Assembly: GCA_003342895.1 (NCBI GenBank)
Contig: PTFA01000011.1
Span: forward strand, 1,136,629 to 1,200,628
Direction: 5' to 3'
Source of the DNA: Casuarius casuarius
Taxonomy: Eukaryota > Chordata > Aves > Casuariiformes > Casuariidae
DNA: 64,000 bases
The notes beneath the pieces were generated by a model, which had not been told where the DNA came from, made no database searches, and saw only the letters and a program-made list of their open reading frames with translations. Both the position numbers and the translations under genes were made by a program. Shown here piece by piece: positions 25,218-39,070 of the stretch. Within the stretch, counting starts at the first letter, position 1. Every line of letters starts with the position of its first letter.

Positions 25218-28200
25218 CAACTTGCCATTGCAGTATTCAGACAGTGATTATTTAAGGATAGAGCCTTGGCAGTAAGTGTAAGGGAATTTTAAGTTGTGCC
25301 TTAGACCATTGTATTAGATAATCTTGGAAAAAACAAACTAATGTTCAAAACTTCATTAAAATTGCAAGATTGTCACTCCTGTCCCCACACTCTGCATCTG
25401 AAGGTATCCACGTTGCTGTAGTCAGTCTACAGTTTGGTTGCAAAGAGTGTGTGAGTGTATCACCTCCATCTTCAGTCACCTTCACAGCCTTCTGGCTTAA
25501 TTAGTAATTCCCTGGCTTTTGGAAAGCTCCATGGGATTTGCTCTACCCTCTCTCCCTGACCTTCATTATTTCTACTTGCTGATCCCGACACTGGTGTCTC
25601 TGCTTCTTCCCCTCACCTCATGTGCTTAGGAGTGGTCGTTGTATTTACATAAAGGTGCACTACCACCTTTATGTTCACATTGCCTACTTTCTTCCCTGCA
25701 TTTGTTTTTTGCTTGCATCCAGGTCTCTCATTTCATTCAATTAGAGCTTTCTTTCCTTTTCTCTTTTGTCCATACTTGTTTCTTAATCAGACCTGCTTTT
25801 GTATTTGGATTTTATCTCATCGTTTGTTCTTTCCTCTTTTCTAACTGCAGCAGCATTCTTCCCTCATTTCTTGTCACTTATTGTCTTTTTCTGTTGCTTA
25901 GGCTTGTAAGCCTGGCATCCTTTTGTCCTCGCTTTTTCCTTTCCCACACATGCAGACACATAGGCTTTAGATAATTCTTCTTCAATTTTTCTTTGCATTT
26001 CCCTAAATCNCGTATGTTTTTTCTTTCTGCTTGGAAAAATATTCTTGTCTTTTGAGACAGAGCAGTATAAACAATTAACAACAAACAATTTACTCTGTGC
26101 ATTTAGATTTCTTTCTGTTTTGCGAGAGAATTGCTTGAACAAACTGGGATCATTCATAAATATGATTTGAATGCTTTGTGTGAACAAATTTCAACCTGTG
26201 GGAAGCTCACTATGACACTACCTATGTGATTACTCACCTACATTACATGTTCATGTTTGTGTTGCTTTGCTAAGATTATATAGATCTTGTCAAACATCTA
26301 TTTAGAAAACTGTTTTACTCACTTTTCTTGTCTATGTCCCCTATACCTTTCAGAAATAAAGCAAAACAATTCATAAAACCTTGAATCCGGTATGTAACCC
26401 CTGATCAACAGCAGCAAAAGGTTGAACAAAGAGTAAGTGTGGGCTTTTTTCTAAGTACTGTCTGTCCATTAGTAGAAAAAGAGACAAAATTTAAGAACAA
26501 AATTAGCATTTCAAACTTGAATTCAAGAACCAGCATATGTGCAATATAATACAAATCGTAACTAACTCGTGCTTTCACTCTCTTGTCAGCCTTTTCGAAG
26601 CAGAAGGCATTTTTCTTTTCTCGTCAGTCTAGCATTTTTCATGAGAAATTGAATTCTCATAAACTTCAATCAAGAAGCTTTAATGAAAGAGAAATTGTGG
26701 TACAAAATAGGTATATATTGTATCCTAATATGGAATCTTAATTTGAGTCAGTGTTCAGATGTGGGATATATAGTATGCCCCTTATAATGGAAGATGATGC
26801 CCTGTTATTAAAACAAACCAAATAAAAGTTTTCATACTGTTTTTAGCCACTCAGGCTCTCTATCCACACAATTATATTTATCAGTATTTGTCTTCTAAGA
26901 CTGTCATGTAAGTATTATTTTGCTATTTTTCTTTCCAAAAGCTCTTGAGTATAATGAATGAAGTATTAAAATTAAATCTGGACAAATTGTATTCAGGACA
27001 GGTGAGGCGTGTTTTTCAGTATTTTTATTTTTTTTTTAATTCAGTTCAAGTAAGTAAATACTGATTTTTATCAGTAATGGTAACTTGATGATTTTCCTGT
27101 TGGAAGTACCTTTACTTGCTTGTAGAGTGAAATAGATGCAATATAGTAGACAGTTTTTCATTAAGTCATAGATGAGATCTCTTTTAAAATTAGCACACCA
27201 GAATATTCCAAAAGGCTTAATGCATACATTATAAAGCTGCTGGACGTAAAGTGTGTATTTAGTGTGAGTCAGCAAATGCTTTCATGAATTCAAAGATATG
27301 TTAGTACTTTTTAAAGTTGTAATTCCTGATATTCTTTTTCATATGAATTCTTGTTTTTTATTCCTGACAAAATGAAGTGGAGAGAAACTAATTTGTATTT
27401 TTAGGCTGTTTGGGGTGAAAATTACTGTTTTCGTGACAAAAATATTAGTATTACCACTTGAAATCTTGATATGTGAAATTTGGGTTTTGGTGCTACCCAA
27501 ATAATAGGTACATTTAACTTTTTTTTTTTTTGCCTTACTCCTTTGGTTTTGCATATTGCACCACAGAAGTTCAGCAGTAGTAATTTTGTTCATTATGCTT
27601 TCAAAAATGGAATTTTGCATGTTTTGATTGCCACCTTTCTATATTCTTGCTCTCATTTTCTGCTGTCGTAAGCTGTAAGTTGCATATGGGGTCCAGGCTA
27701 TAGATCTCATATCGCAAAACCCTGCCAGTTAGGATGTTGGCCGTGAGACATCTGAATATGGAACAACTATAAAATGCACTTCTGAACTTTATTGCAATAT
27801 CAACAAATCTGTATTATTAGTTGTTTTTCATAGGTTATAAATCAGAAGTGATACTCACGCTTTTCTGTTTCCCATGGCTTGCAGCACATTCAAAGCTTTT
27901 TTTGATGTAACAGGTTTCTCGCTAGGTACCATCTATCTTGTACAAGAGATTTTGAATTCCAGAAGTGGCAAGGATTCTTGACAGCTCAGGTACCCTGTTA
28001 GAAATGTTTGGTTTGTGAATTTAATTCTCACAGAATGTTCAGATGGACACTGGGAAGTAAGTGACTAAAGCCAAAGATCTGAAAGACAGTTATCTACATG
28101 TGGTAGCTCTCCTAGGGAGTGTATATTAAAATGTAATTTTTATCTTCTGGTTTATGGGACTTCAAAGACTAACTCAGAGAGAAAGAGTGTGATGATTTTA

Positions 28201-29067
28201 TCTCAGAGTCCTGAGATTGAGTTTTCTNTATCAGAAGCATAAATAATTTGAGACAGTAACTCAGTTCCTGACCTTTGAGTAGGAAAAGCCCAGGGGAATG
28301 AGAGAGCATGAAAGTTAAATCATCTCTTATCCTTCAAGTGATGATCGTCCCATTAGTGTTGAGGTCATTGTCAGGACAATATGGAAGACCATATGGTTAC
28401 CTGCTGTGGGACTACCTTTTGGGCAGATAGAGGGTCTCATTGTATTCTGGTTCTGCCTAAACTTTAACCTCTGGAGACATAATTCATCAAAATAAACAAA
28501 CCAGTGAAGTCCTTGTCTGATTTTTATTGTCATTCTTTTTTTTGTTTTCATAGGCAGTCAAAAACACAGAGTCAATTGCACCTTTTTAGATGCATGTTCC
28601 CAACAGGCTTTCATTCATGTTTAGTGCAGTGGTTTGGGAAAAAAATATCCTTTGCGTGTAATGGTTTTCATTTTTGAGCTTGTCACACTACATAAACTGT
28701 GTCTTACTGAAAGCAGTATAAATTTAACCTTTTTTTTTTTTCTTTTTTAAACCATGGAACTTAGAAGTAGGGTAATTTGAATGTATGAATACAAAAACTA
28801 AAGTACTGTAATATTGAATATGTTTATATCCAACCTTGTTATGGCAAGAAATGAAGCTTGAGTAAATAAAAGTAAATTATAGAAATATTTTTAAAATTGC
28901 AACTAATGAGAACTGTTTAGATCTAGAGTAATTTGCTGTACCGTGTTTCATTTCTGCAGTAATGTATTGACAGTAATGATGCTAATTAATGTTGTGTATC
29001 CCTTGAAGTGCATCATACTGTACTATGGCATAGTAAGCTAGAAAATTAAATATAAACCTAATATTAA
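25218..29067. other. Intronic sequence without recognisable gene
   Basis: A pyrimidine-rich block at about 25540-25960 makes a long low-complexity open frame on the + strand rich in F, L and S. The remainder is AT-rich with single Ns at 26010 and 28228. No gene or transposon is recognised. Confidence 0.55.
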
Positions 29068-29105
29068 TTGTAATTATATATGAACCTTGTAATTATATAT
29101 NAACC
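29068..29105 (+). repeat. 19-bp tandem duplication
   Basis: TTGTAATTATATATGAACC (29068-29086) is repeated directly at 29087-29105, where the G is read as N. The N in the second copy may mark an uncertain consensus caused by the duplication. Confidence 0.9.
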
Positions 29106-32100
29106 ATATAAGGTCTTACCGAGGAAGTTTGTTAGTACAATTATAGGTTAGGAGTTTCTGTGTTCCTGCTAATGTCTGTCTGCCTCCCACATAATAAATA
29201 TATAGATATACCTATGTAATGGGATTTGGATTTGAGGTCCTTTGTGAGACTTCTCTAAAATGTGGCAGTACTTTTAGTATTGCATGTTTTCTGTTCCCAG
29301 GAGGCATTTGACTCCTCATTGGGCTTGCAACTGGAAATGACCTGTAATCCAGGTCTGCAGTAAATTCTGTACAAGATACAGATAACCTGGTGTGAACAAC
29401 AGATCTTTTAAAAGTTTTTCTGCATTTTTGAGCTATTTTATCGAATGAGCCTTTTTGGTAGCAGTTCACCCAAGACTGAACCTGAAAACTACCCAGTGGC
29501 TGTAAGACTATGGTTAAAAGGAGTTTTGTTTTGTTTTTTAACATGTAAAACTATAATGCTTACTTTCTTGCATTGACCAATATGTGCAGTTTATCAAATA
29601 ATGAAATGAGAATTTAAAAAAAAAGTGCATCTCCACCTTATTGCTATAGTATAGAACTGTGAATAGCAGCTAATGCCCTCGCTCTCCAAGAATCTTGGGC
29701 TAAAATCCTGGTTGAGGTACTTCCATTTATTTATCTCTTATTAAACTAGGCATGAGTGCCTCTTTCATCCCTAACCTGTCATATAAAAAGTAATTGTTTA
29801 ATAATGTTTCAGAGCCATGAGAAATTAAGAGCAACTTAGCCAGAGGTTGAGAAGATATCTGGACTATCTCCAGAATTCCCAGTCTAATTAGTTTCTTCTA
29901 GTTGAACTGAAATGAATTTATCTTTGGAAAATATGAAATGTCAAGCTATGAGTTTCTGTATTAAACATATTTTTCAATTAAAATAACTATGGAAATATGC
30001 ATGCAGAAGTAACTTTGCCTAATTGCATGGCGAGAGAATTAATTTCCATAGAATTACAGTAAAAATATAATAATTATCATTACCCTTTTGACCCAGCAGT
30101 TGAAAAAAGAATAATAACCTTTTTAGAAGTATTTTTTACTTATTTAGCCTTGTAAGCTTAATGACTGTGTCTGCTTTCAAAGCATGCTTGATTTTCAAGA
30201 CTGTGTGATTGCTATTTTTAAAAAGTAATACTGCTACCATTATTGTTTATTGCCATTTTTCGGCACTACTTTCCAAAGCAAGAAATTAGAGGAAACAGCA
30301 TTAATGCTATTCAGGTAGATCTCATAACTGCTTCTGGCTTATCCCCATTGAATGGATGGTGAAATGGAGGTATGGTGGCAGAGACACAATTTCAGATGTT
30401 ATTTTATTTAAGAGGGGTATGTACCTTTGCGTGTTTTTGTATTTTGCCTTCTACAGGAAGTAAAAGGCAACCTTAGAAAGAAAAATGTTGATTTTTATTG
30501 ACTTACTGTAGGAGAATCATAGTATTTAGTACTTCACCCAGTTTGTTAAGAGCAAAGCTACTGACTGACTTTTGTTAACATGTTGTCACAGGTTCAACTA
30601 TTTGATTATAAATTGATATGGGGATGAGGGCAGTGGAGCTTGTTAGCCCTGTTGTGTACTTGACCCAATGCCATTCTGTTCGGGTAAGAATGCCAGTTCT
30701 GAATAAGAGCATTTCTTAATACCTGGATAAAGAGGTTAAAAGAAAAAGCTGGAAGTAAAACTAAGGTAAGGGAGGAGGCATAGGTTGTGGTCTCTGTCAC
30801 GGCTGATATACGTGTTTCAGGGGCAGAGGATTAAGTTTGGTTACTGAGTGAAGATCTGTATGAAAGCAGTGAGTACATCTCAATACTGGTACACATAGAT
30901 GAGTGCTCTCATAGGTATCAGCAAAGCTGAAGAAGTTGAGGGTAATAACTGACATTAGTGTATTTTCAGGCTGGTAGTCATGATAGTAAACTTTGTGGTT
31001 TAAGTAACCATACTTAAAAATACAGTTTTAAGTGAAAGTGTGAAATGATGAATGAAAAGAATGACTCTTCAAGTTGTTATTAAGAGAAGATGCTGATGGT
31101 GGGAGCATGGTGATGTGTGAGCATGGAACTCCGTTTAGTTGAGAAATAGCACAAAAGAGCATTGCCATTTGAACTAAGTAAAAAAGAAAAAAAAAACGCA
31201 CACACTTCTAAATGGTGGTAATTACACTGAACAGTCTTTTGTGGAATTGACTGTGGGCTCCATCTGTCGCGGAAGTTGTTTGATTTTTAAATTAAATTGT
31301 TTTCTCAGATGAAGTTATGAAGCATTAACTGTGCTTCACACAACTTGAGCCTTCCTATTTCTAGATTAGTTCCCCATCTACGTAATGCCAGGGAGTTGGA
31401 GAAAGTTTCAAGGGATCCCAGATCTTACAGAAGAGAAAGAGTCACAGTCCCTTTCCTTGTCTGCCATGCGGGATTCCTGCCAGTGGTGTGATCTAAAAGG
31501 CAGTTGTGTTGGAGACTGCACATTCTGAAGCTTTTCTCAGAATCCATGAAGCTATCTGCAAAAGAGGCCCAACTGTTTGGATTTGGAGGGAAGGCTGCTA
31601 CATTCACCAGTAATCTACTGCACTGTTACTCTGACAGCGCTGTAGTGGCTTTGCCAACATCAAGCCTGCCAGACATCTGGAAGTACCAAACATAAATCTA
31701 GAGTGTGCCCATAGAGCACCTCTGTTATGTTTGTAATTTCAAATGCGTTGTACTCATGTTCCACTCAACTCAGAGTTAATCTGCTTGTGAGAGGTAAAGC
31801 TGTCCTCCACAGACAGATGAATTGCTCATGGGGATGTATATCACTTCCGGACTGGCTGGTACGGTCATCTGGAGTCTGGCTATATTCTCGAGTGATCCCC
31901 TGCTTTCCATGGAATGAATAACAAACGCTTCTGGCAAGTTGCACTTGACTCTGTCCTGTCTTCCTACTTCAGCACACTATCCTTGCCAATTCTTCTTTAT
32001 TCATGGTCTATGGAAAGCACTGTTTGAAGACTATGTTGGTCTCAGAGCAGCCTAGTATTTTTTTTTTTTCTGTTCAGTTTTTCACTCGGAAAACAAGCAA

Positions 32101-35100
32101 TTATTGTTTGGATTAAAGAGAAGGGGAGGAGGAAGAAAGCTATGTAAAATGTGCTCAGAACAGCATCTCCATCCATCCTTAGTTTAGTTTTGTCTAAGAA
32201 CAAATCAGATTTTGTGTTAGGAAGTATTTTTATATGTATTTGTGTTACTTGTCCTTTTGTAGCAGTACTGCCAATTATATTTATTAGCCCTAAATATTAA
32301 ACAGCTGGCAGGATTCCATTGTATATAAATAAGACATTTGAGACCTGGAAGAATGCCATTTCTAATACAGCCAGCTGGTGCTTTTTACAGTTGCATTCAG
32401 CACAACACTACTGAATTTCACTGAACATACAGTGTTGTGTTAAATGACAATAGAAGAATGTGGAATGGTTTGGGATTTCTGTAGGAAATGCCATTGTATA
32501 AAAATATATTGTTTCGAAAGACTGAGTGTACCAAGGAAATGATATATTGTGCACCTGTTCTGTGCAGTTTGATGTAAGTGTTTATGTATGTATTTTGCTG
32601 GCAAATGCAAAGCAGCAAACTGCAGAGGTTTTTCAAATATGGATTTTTTAATGTTCCTGTGCCACAAGTGTTTTCCACTTTCTCTGTTTCTGCGGTGTTT
32701 TCTTCTTGAATGATGGTTTCATGCTTAGAAATTTCTGCTTGCTGCAGCTTCTGAAACCATGTGCTAATAAGGTTTTCTACCTAGTCATGATCCAGTTTTT
32801 ATTAGAGTCCAAGTAATAACTAAAATAGGAACAAATTTAGTCACCACCTCTACAATAACGAGCTCTTCTGGGTAGGAATTAGTGTACTCAAAAATGTAAT
32901 TAAAAATAATTCGATCCTTGCAGATTTAAAGATCTTTTAAGAATTATCAGCACTATTGTGTGTGTGTGTGGATTTATCTGTCTATATCTCCCAACTATTA
33001 ATTTGTCCCTATTCTACATATTAGAAAACAGGCATAAGTGTGGACGTTGGGTGTCTTCAGATTTACCTAGCAAATAATAGTTTGGAGAAAAACTGGCTTC
33101 TCTTTCCATTCTTTGTAAAGGTTTGCCATCAGTACTTGTCTGGAAACTTCCACAGATAGCACTTTAGGCAAAGTGGAGAATAATGCTGGAAGAGCTGTTT
33201 TTTATTCTTCTTATTACTAAATACTACCAGGAGCTTGTTGTTGTCTGCAGTATAGCTGAAAGCATTATCTCTAACATGAAGTGTAAAATCATTTCTGCTT
33301 GTAATTACTGAAGACACAGTTTTCAAACATGTTCTTAAGTCCAGGGTCTTGGGTAAGTTCCACCTTGGATAAAATTCTGTGTGCTGACGTACTCATTGTG
33401 CTAAACAGCTTTTTATTTCCATGTCTGAAATGGCTACATTTAAAGAGTGAGCGAATCTTACCAAGTGTGTGTAGTAGTATGTTTTTGGATGAAAGGTGCT
33501 GTTTTTACAAACCATTGTTTAGTGCAGATTTCAACCATGGAGCTGCTGTGTTGAGACCTTTTCAAAAAACTTGCTGAAACTGTGAGATCAGTAGGATTGA
33601 AACCTGTTTCTCAAGGAGGCATGCAGACTAGAGAAGAATAAAGCTCTGAATGTACTTTTCAAGATTTGAGGTGGCATTGGAATGCTGGATTTGGATGTCT
33701 GTTAGAAAGTTAAATGCTCAGATGGTTTCTTTATTGGAGTGACCTTTTTCCTTACTGTGGTTTAGACAATTTTGCTTACAGAAGCCTGAGAATCAACTGT
33801 CCTTACAAGAGTGGATGCTGAGGTACTTAGCTGTTTGGTAATTAGAGCTGAAAAATAGATGGCTTTACTTATCTTTCTGCAGGTTGGTTTAATTATTAAT
33901 CTAGTATTTCCATGATGAGGTATGTACTATTTCTTTCCTAAATGCTGTGTGTTTTGAGATGTTTTGTACATACACACACACAGTTGCACTTTTTAAACCC
34001 TATTTAATATTTATATCATTTTACTTCCAAAATGATTTTTTTTTAACTAGAAGACATAAGCACATTGAACATTTCTGACTTTATTATTTTAGACAGGAAG
34101 ATGGTCAAGATTGATGTTAAATTACATATATATTTCCTATGGCTTGGTGAAATGAGGTTTGTTTATTTTACAAGATGTTCCAATCACTGTGGCAATGTAT
34201 TTTATGCTGTAGGTAGCAGAGGAGGATGCAGCTGTAGTACGGTAGAGGGAAGAGGTTCTAGTCCTCTCCATTTTCCTCCATATCTGGTCAAATCATGGGA
34301 CACTCTTTCCCCCAAACCCATGTACACACCCACCCCCAGTCCCCTTTTTAGTCAGGTGTCAGAGACAGCACAGTCTTGTGAGGAAGATGAGGTGGGCTGC
34401 ATCTCACTGCATATAGATATTCCTTGCACAGCACTGCAGCTTCTCTCTAGCTTTGTGTAGTAGCTAAGAGGTTGTGAATTGCCTGTACAAGTCATGGGGA
34501 ATAAGTAGAGGATAGTAGTGAGCTGGGGCATAGTATCAAGGGAAGAAAGAGAGGCAAGCATCTCTGTCCTCATAACATACCTCCAAAATGCAAATGTTGC
34601 TAGAAAACATTTTAATATACCACTTGTAAGTTGCTATACATGTTTAGCATTCAGTTATGAGATGAACAAACATGACATTCATTTTATTTTGTAATGTTTG
34701 TTATTTTTATTTATTTTTAAACAGCATGGAAAATGATTTTTTTCTGAGTTTTGCTATGTTTTGGATTTGCTTGCAATGGGGAAAAAAAACAAAAATGAAA
34801 AAACAAAACAGGCTGAGAGTTAAATTAGTTTTTTGCATTAGACGCTTTTCTGTTCTGGATAATTTGGGTAAATCTTGAGCTGTGCTTTGTATAGCAAAAT
34901 ACTTCGCCTCATTTTGTGTTAGCCAAATTAAGTACCTGGATGCTCTAAATGAGTTCTGCCTTCACCTGAGCTCTCATGAGAAATGAAATCAAGATTTTTA
35001 GTTGTAATTCTGAAACTGTTTTATTTAGTTGTAAAGAAAGCCTAACTTCTTGTTAGAGATTATGAACAAAGACTTACATACAGTGATGTGTCATCAGATG

Positions 35101-35392
35101 TGTTTTATTTGGTCAAGCAACTTCTCAAGACGTCAGTGGACAACTGAACATATAGGGAGAAGGACACAGGAGAATACTAGTTGGATCTTAGAACTGCATG
35201 TTGTTTCATGTAATTTTATACCAATATAGCTTCCTCTCAACATTACAGTCCTTCTAATCTGCTTGGTTTTTATCACAGTAAAGCTTTTCATTTAGCAGTT
35301 ATGACTAGTTAATATCAACAGACTATTAAAATAATATTAGAAAGCAAGAACCAAAGTCTGTATCTTAGAAGGGTTTATGCATTGGCAATGAT

Positions 35393-35396
<4 letters not shown>
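29106..35396. other. Intronic sequence without recognisable gene
   Basis: AT-rich DNA with a short GT run (32957-32970). Open frames at 34065-34460 and elsewhere lack any family resemblance. Nothing else is recognised. Confidence 0.55.
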
Positions 35397-35438
<42 letters not shown>

Positions 35439-35456
35439 CGTGTGTGCGCACGCGCG
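35397..35456 (+). repeat. Compound (TC)n(TG)n(CG)n microsatellite
   Basis: About 14 TC units pass directly into about 10 TG units, and then GCGTGTGTGCGCACGCGCG. The first half is a polypurine/polypyrimidine tract and the second an alternating purine-pyrimidine tract, so the two halves favour different non-B structures. Confidence 0.95.
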
Positions 35457-37674
35457 TAAGTGTAACTTAACCGGAAAGTCTTTCAGTGCAACTTCCTCTT
35501 CTGTCATTTGCAACTTAGAAAAAATAAAAATAAAAGCTAGGGGGAGACCAGTGCCAACAGGTAATTGCTTTGACTTTTGAATGCCAAGTGCAGAAGAAAA
35601 TTACCATGATACTTCCCAAATGTGATCATTATTTACCCTCTGGTCTCAGCTAATAGGTATTTATCAGCTCTGCATCAGTGCCTTTGGCCATGTTGTGAGG
35701 ACAGTGTTTACATATTGATGAACTGATCTGGAATGCATTCTTCTACGATATTGTCACTACAGGGTTTTTATTAACCTCAGGTTTTCAGGGCTCTTGATTC
35801 CTGTAATTATTTTGTTAAACTTTTTTTTAGTATATGGGAAGATTCCACTTTTCTTTTGAATTACTTTATTCTCAGTCTCAAGCTATCCTAAAATGTATGC
35901 TAAAATAATTCAGGCCTTTATTTTTTATGTTAGTTGTTTGATTTCCTCACTCTTCCTTAAAATTTTTGCACAACTGTTGTTTAAACAAGTCTCTCTGGGA
36001 ATACATTTTTCATTTCAGGTAAAAAAAAATAGTCCTTTTTCTCTTTGCATTGCCAATGAAGTTCAATATGATATATGTTAGAACCATGGTCAATGTATGG
36101 GAAAGCTAGATTCTCTTATTGATCTGACTTTGGATGTATTTAACATTAAAGTAAAAAATTCAGCAGAAGAAGTAAGTACTTAAACAAAGAAGGCATCAAA
36201 GTTATTCATCTTACCTTGAATNGTGCAGCCTGGGTCCCAAGTGTGTGCTTCAGCAAGAGAAAAATGTTTGAATATTGGACAGTACAATATAGAGAGAAAG
36301 GTGTTAGACTGAAATGTATATTTTTAAAATTACAATATATTTTCCTTTTATCATATCAAAAGATTTTTAGGTCAAACTCTTTCACACAAAGCTGTCTATT
36401 TAAAAATAAGTAGAAAGGATGCTTAGATGAGTGGTCAATTTTCCTGTGCACAAGGACTTCCATCCTGGCCTGTTATGTGGCCATGACATAAAATATTTCA
36501 GATGTTTCATACCTAACATGAATTATATTTTCAGTTAATTAAGGTGACAAGCAGCAAGTTGTCAGAAAATGACTCTGTAGATTTTTTGGGTTCTTTTTCG
36601 ACGGATACAAATGCCATGGTAACTGTTTGGCTTAAAGGGTGTTTTTTCCACCAATATTGTTTGTTCAATTTTTAGTCCTCCCTGAAATTCCTGCCTGTCG
36701 AAAGAGATCTTTCATAAGAGATCAGGTTTTGTTTCAGTGTTTCAATTCAGGCCATGCTCCGGCTCTTACTAAAGTTAATGGTAAATTTCTCTTTGAGAGC
36801 AAGATTAAGGATTCTTAGGCAAGTGTCAGATACAAACCAAAAGGTGAATGAAAGATTTAGGTTACAGTGAGGATTCATTTCCCCTACTTAAGATAGATAG
36901 CAGAGGGCCTTGTATAACACTGAAGGATGTTCAACTATTCCAGCAACAAACAGGTAAAAAACAATTTTGTTCTNATATCAATTTGACAAAGATGTCATTG
37001 GATTTGAATTTCTTTGGTTAAGAATATATTTATCATTAGCACCTCCTTTTTCCAAAGCAAGAAAATAAACTCAATGTCTGTACATTTGTTGCACCAATTA
37101 ATATAATTTCTAGGGTTTGAGCTTTTGGATGGTGTCCTGTGAGACTGGAAAAAATTGTGTTGAATATTTCTTTTTGATGGAAATCTAGATTTCCAATGGA
37201 ATAGAAATTTTCATCGCGTATCCTTTGTGTACAAGTTACGAGTTCTACAGGACTGTCAGCTGTAGCTTTCTTTTGTAGAAAAATACTAATTTTATGTGAA
37301 ATTACTCAGAAGAAAACACTAATTGTAAGTGATATTAGTATAATATAGTATGATGTATCAATTGCTTGCTGCTGATCAGTGATCTCAATATTTACAGGAA
37401 TTGAATTTGTGTAATCCAGCTGTTGAATATTTCAGCACGTTCCAAGTGGTGCATGATACCCTCATAGGCTTATCTTTAAGCTTGTAATATTAGAACACTT
37501 TGACCATTGCTTGAGAATACAATTTTTCCCCCATTAAAAATTAAATAGAAATATGTGTGGTGTCTATATTAATATTACAGTTTTAAGCACTACGCATGCC
37601 CTCTGTGTGAAAATATTGCCTTCTTTTTAGCATAATCTCTGATGGAAACAGAAACTACACGGATATGTATGCAC
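35457..37674. other. Intronic sequence without recognisable gene
   Basis: AT-rich DNA with single Ns at 36222 and 36974. No gene, RNA or repeat family is recognised. Confidence 0.55.
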
Positions 37675-37711
37675 GTGTGTGTGTGTGTATGTATNAAAAA
37701 AAAAAAAAAAA
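37675..37711 (+). repeat. (GT)n followed by poly(A)
   Basis: A short GT repeat ends in ATGTAT, an N at 37695, and then 16 A. An ordinary low-complexity junction. Confidence 0.9.
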
Positions 37712-37859
37712 GATCCTCCCCATTTAAAAGCTTTCGAACCTAGAAGTAAATTTTAACGAAGTTCCACAGAGGAGTAGAGATCTCCAAAGATTTAGGGTTC
37801 TAAAAGATTTATGAAAATAGGTAATGAGAGAGGAGAGAGAGAGACCCTATTAATGCTCC

Positions 37860-38240
37860 CAATATGGAAGAGGCTTTTTTTTTGCTCTCACTTTAATAAA
37901 CATTGGAGTCCATATGGGAGACCAAACATGAGGCATAAATCCATAGGAAACTAGGCTTCATTAATTCTGTTGCTCGTGGTGTGGCTTGTTTGTTTACCTC
38001 TTTTTAATGTAATTGCCTGGCAAAGGGGGGGGGGGGTGAAGCAGGGGGGTATTATCAGCTGATTGCCACTCTGTCAGTGAAATGTTTTATGTTGTATGCA
38101 CTGCCTATCTGAATGTGAGATTCCTATCACAATGAACCTCTTGTTTGGAAAGGGAATTGATTGTATGAATAGCAGAGGGCAGAAAGATTGTGTGTACACA
38201 GAAATGCATACAGTTTTCTGTTATTGCTCAGCAAGGTGTA
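37860..38240. promoter_or_regulatory. Candidate conserved regulatory block interrupted by a G tract
   Basis: Contains CATTAATTC, a forkhead-type TGTTTGTTTAC and TTAATGTAATTG before a 12-base G run (38025-38036), then ATCAGCTGAT (a palindromic E-box). It resembles developmental enhancer sequence. The G run is probably a lineage-specific expansion. Inference only. Confidence 0.25.
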
Positions 38241-38879
38241 ATAAAGGTGACATTTTTTTGCTGGCTGGAAAAATCTTACTGATTACTAAAAAACAGTAAA
38301 TGAGAGGAGGGTCAGTTTTCAGTATTACAGCAAACATCATTTTCATGTAGAACTTAAATGATGATTCTGCAGTGGCTTGCATGAAGATCTCACAGGTAGT
38401 GAAAAGCAATTACCCTGACAAGAAAAATATCATACTTTTTTATTAGTTTAGAAATAAGCAATGATTTGACTAGTCTGTCCAGCAAGTCTGGGATATGCTA
38501 GCACATGGAGAAGTGTTCATGAAGTTTCAAAGTCAATTCATCCAGTTTTTTTTTTCTCAGCAATATATTCCCAGTCTGTGTTCTCGAGTGCACAATCATT
38601 ATGTGGTTTAAGGTATGTTCTGTATAGGTGCTATCAGAATTGTTAATTTTATGTTTAAGGACGGTTGGATATGATCTGAAATGGTGCTTGTATCAAATCA
38701 TGCCAAGTAGGACAGGCCAAACTTCTTAAAAGAAAGTAAAGCTGTAAATAAATATTAGTAGACCATTGCCTGGGATTGTTTGAGGAGACTCAGGGAGTTT
38801 TCTGCCTATATTTAAACAAAAAAGAATTGAATTCCATCTTTAGCAATTTTATAGACATTTGTAGCAGCACAAAGGTGAA

Positions 38880-39070
38880 AGATAGAACTTGCTTAATTTA
38901 TTGGAATTGTGCATTTGCATAGGAGACCACAAGGCGACCCAAAAGGCTCATTCTCTGTGGGCCCTTTCTGTGTATTGTAAATCACAAAGTAGCCTTCAAT
39001 CTCTTAAAACAAACTTCAGATTTTTTATGTAAATGATAAAAGCCACAAAAACTAAAGTATGCCACAGGAA
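38880..39070. promoter_or_regulatory. Candidate regulatory block with octamer
   Basis: A perfect POU octamer ATTTGCAT (38913-38920) lies next to AATTTATTGG. It is followed by a non-repetitive stretch containing GTAAATCACAAAG and TGTAAATGATAAAA. Candidate only; no conservation data. Confidence 0.22.

Noticed and set aside
25639..25974. 111-codon F/L/S-rich frame that looks like membrane segments
   Set aside because: The hydrophobicity follows from pyrimidine-rich DNA; no topology signal or homology.
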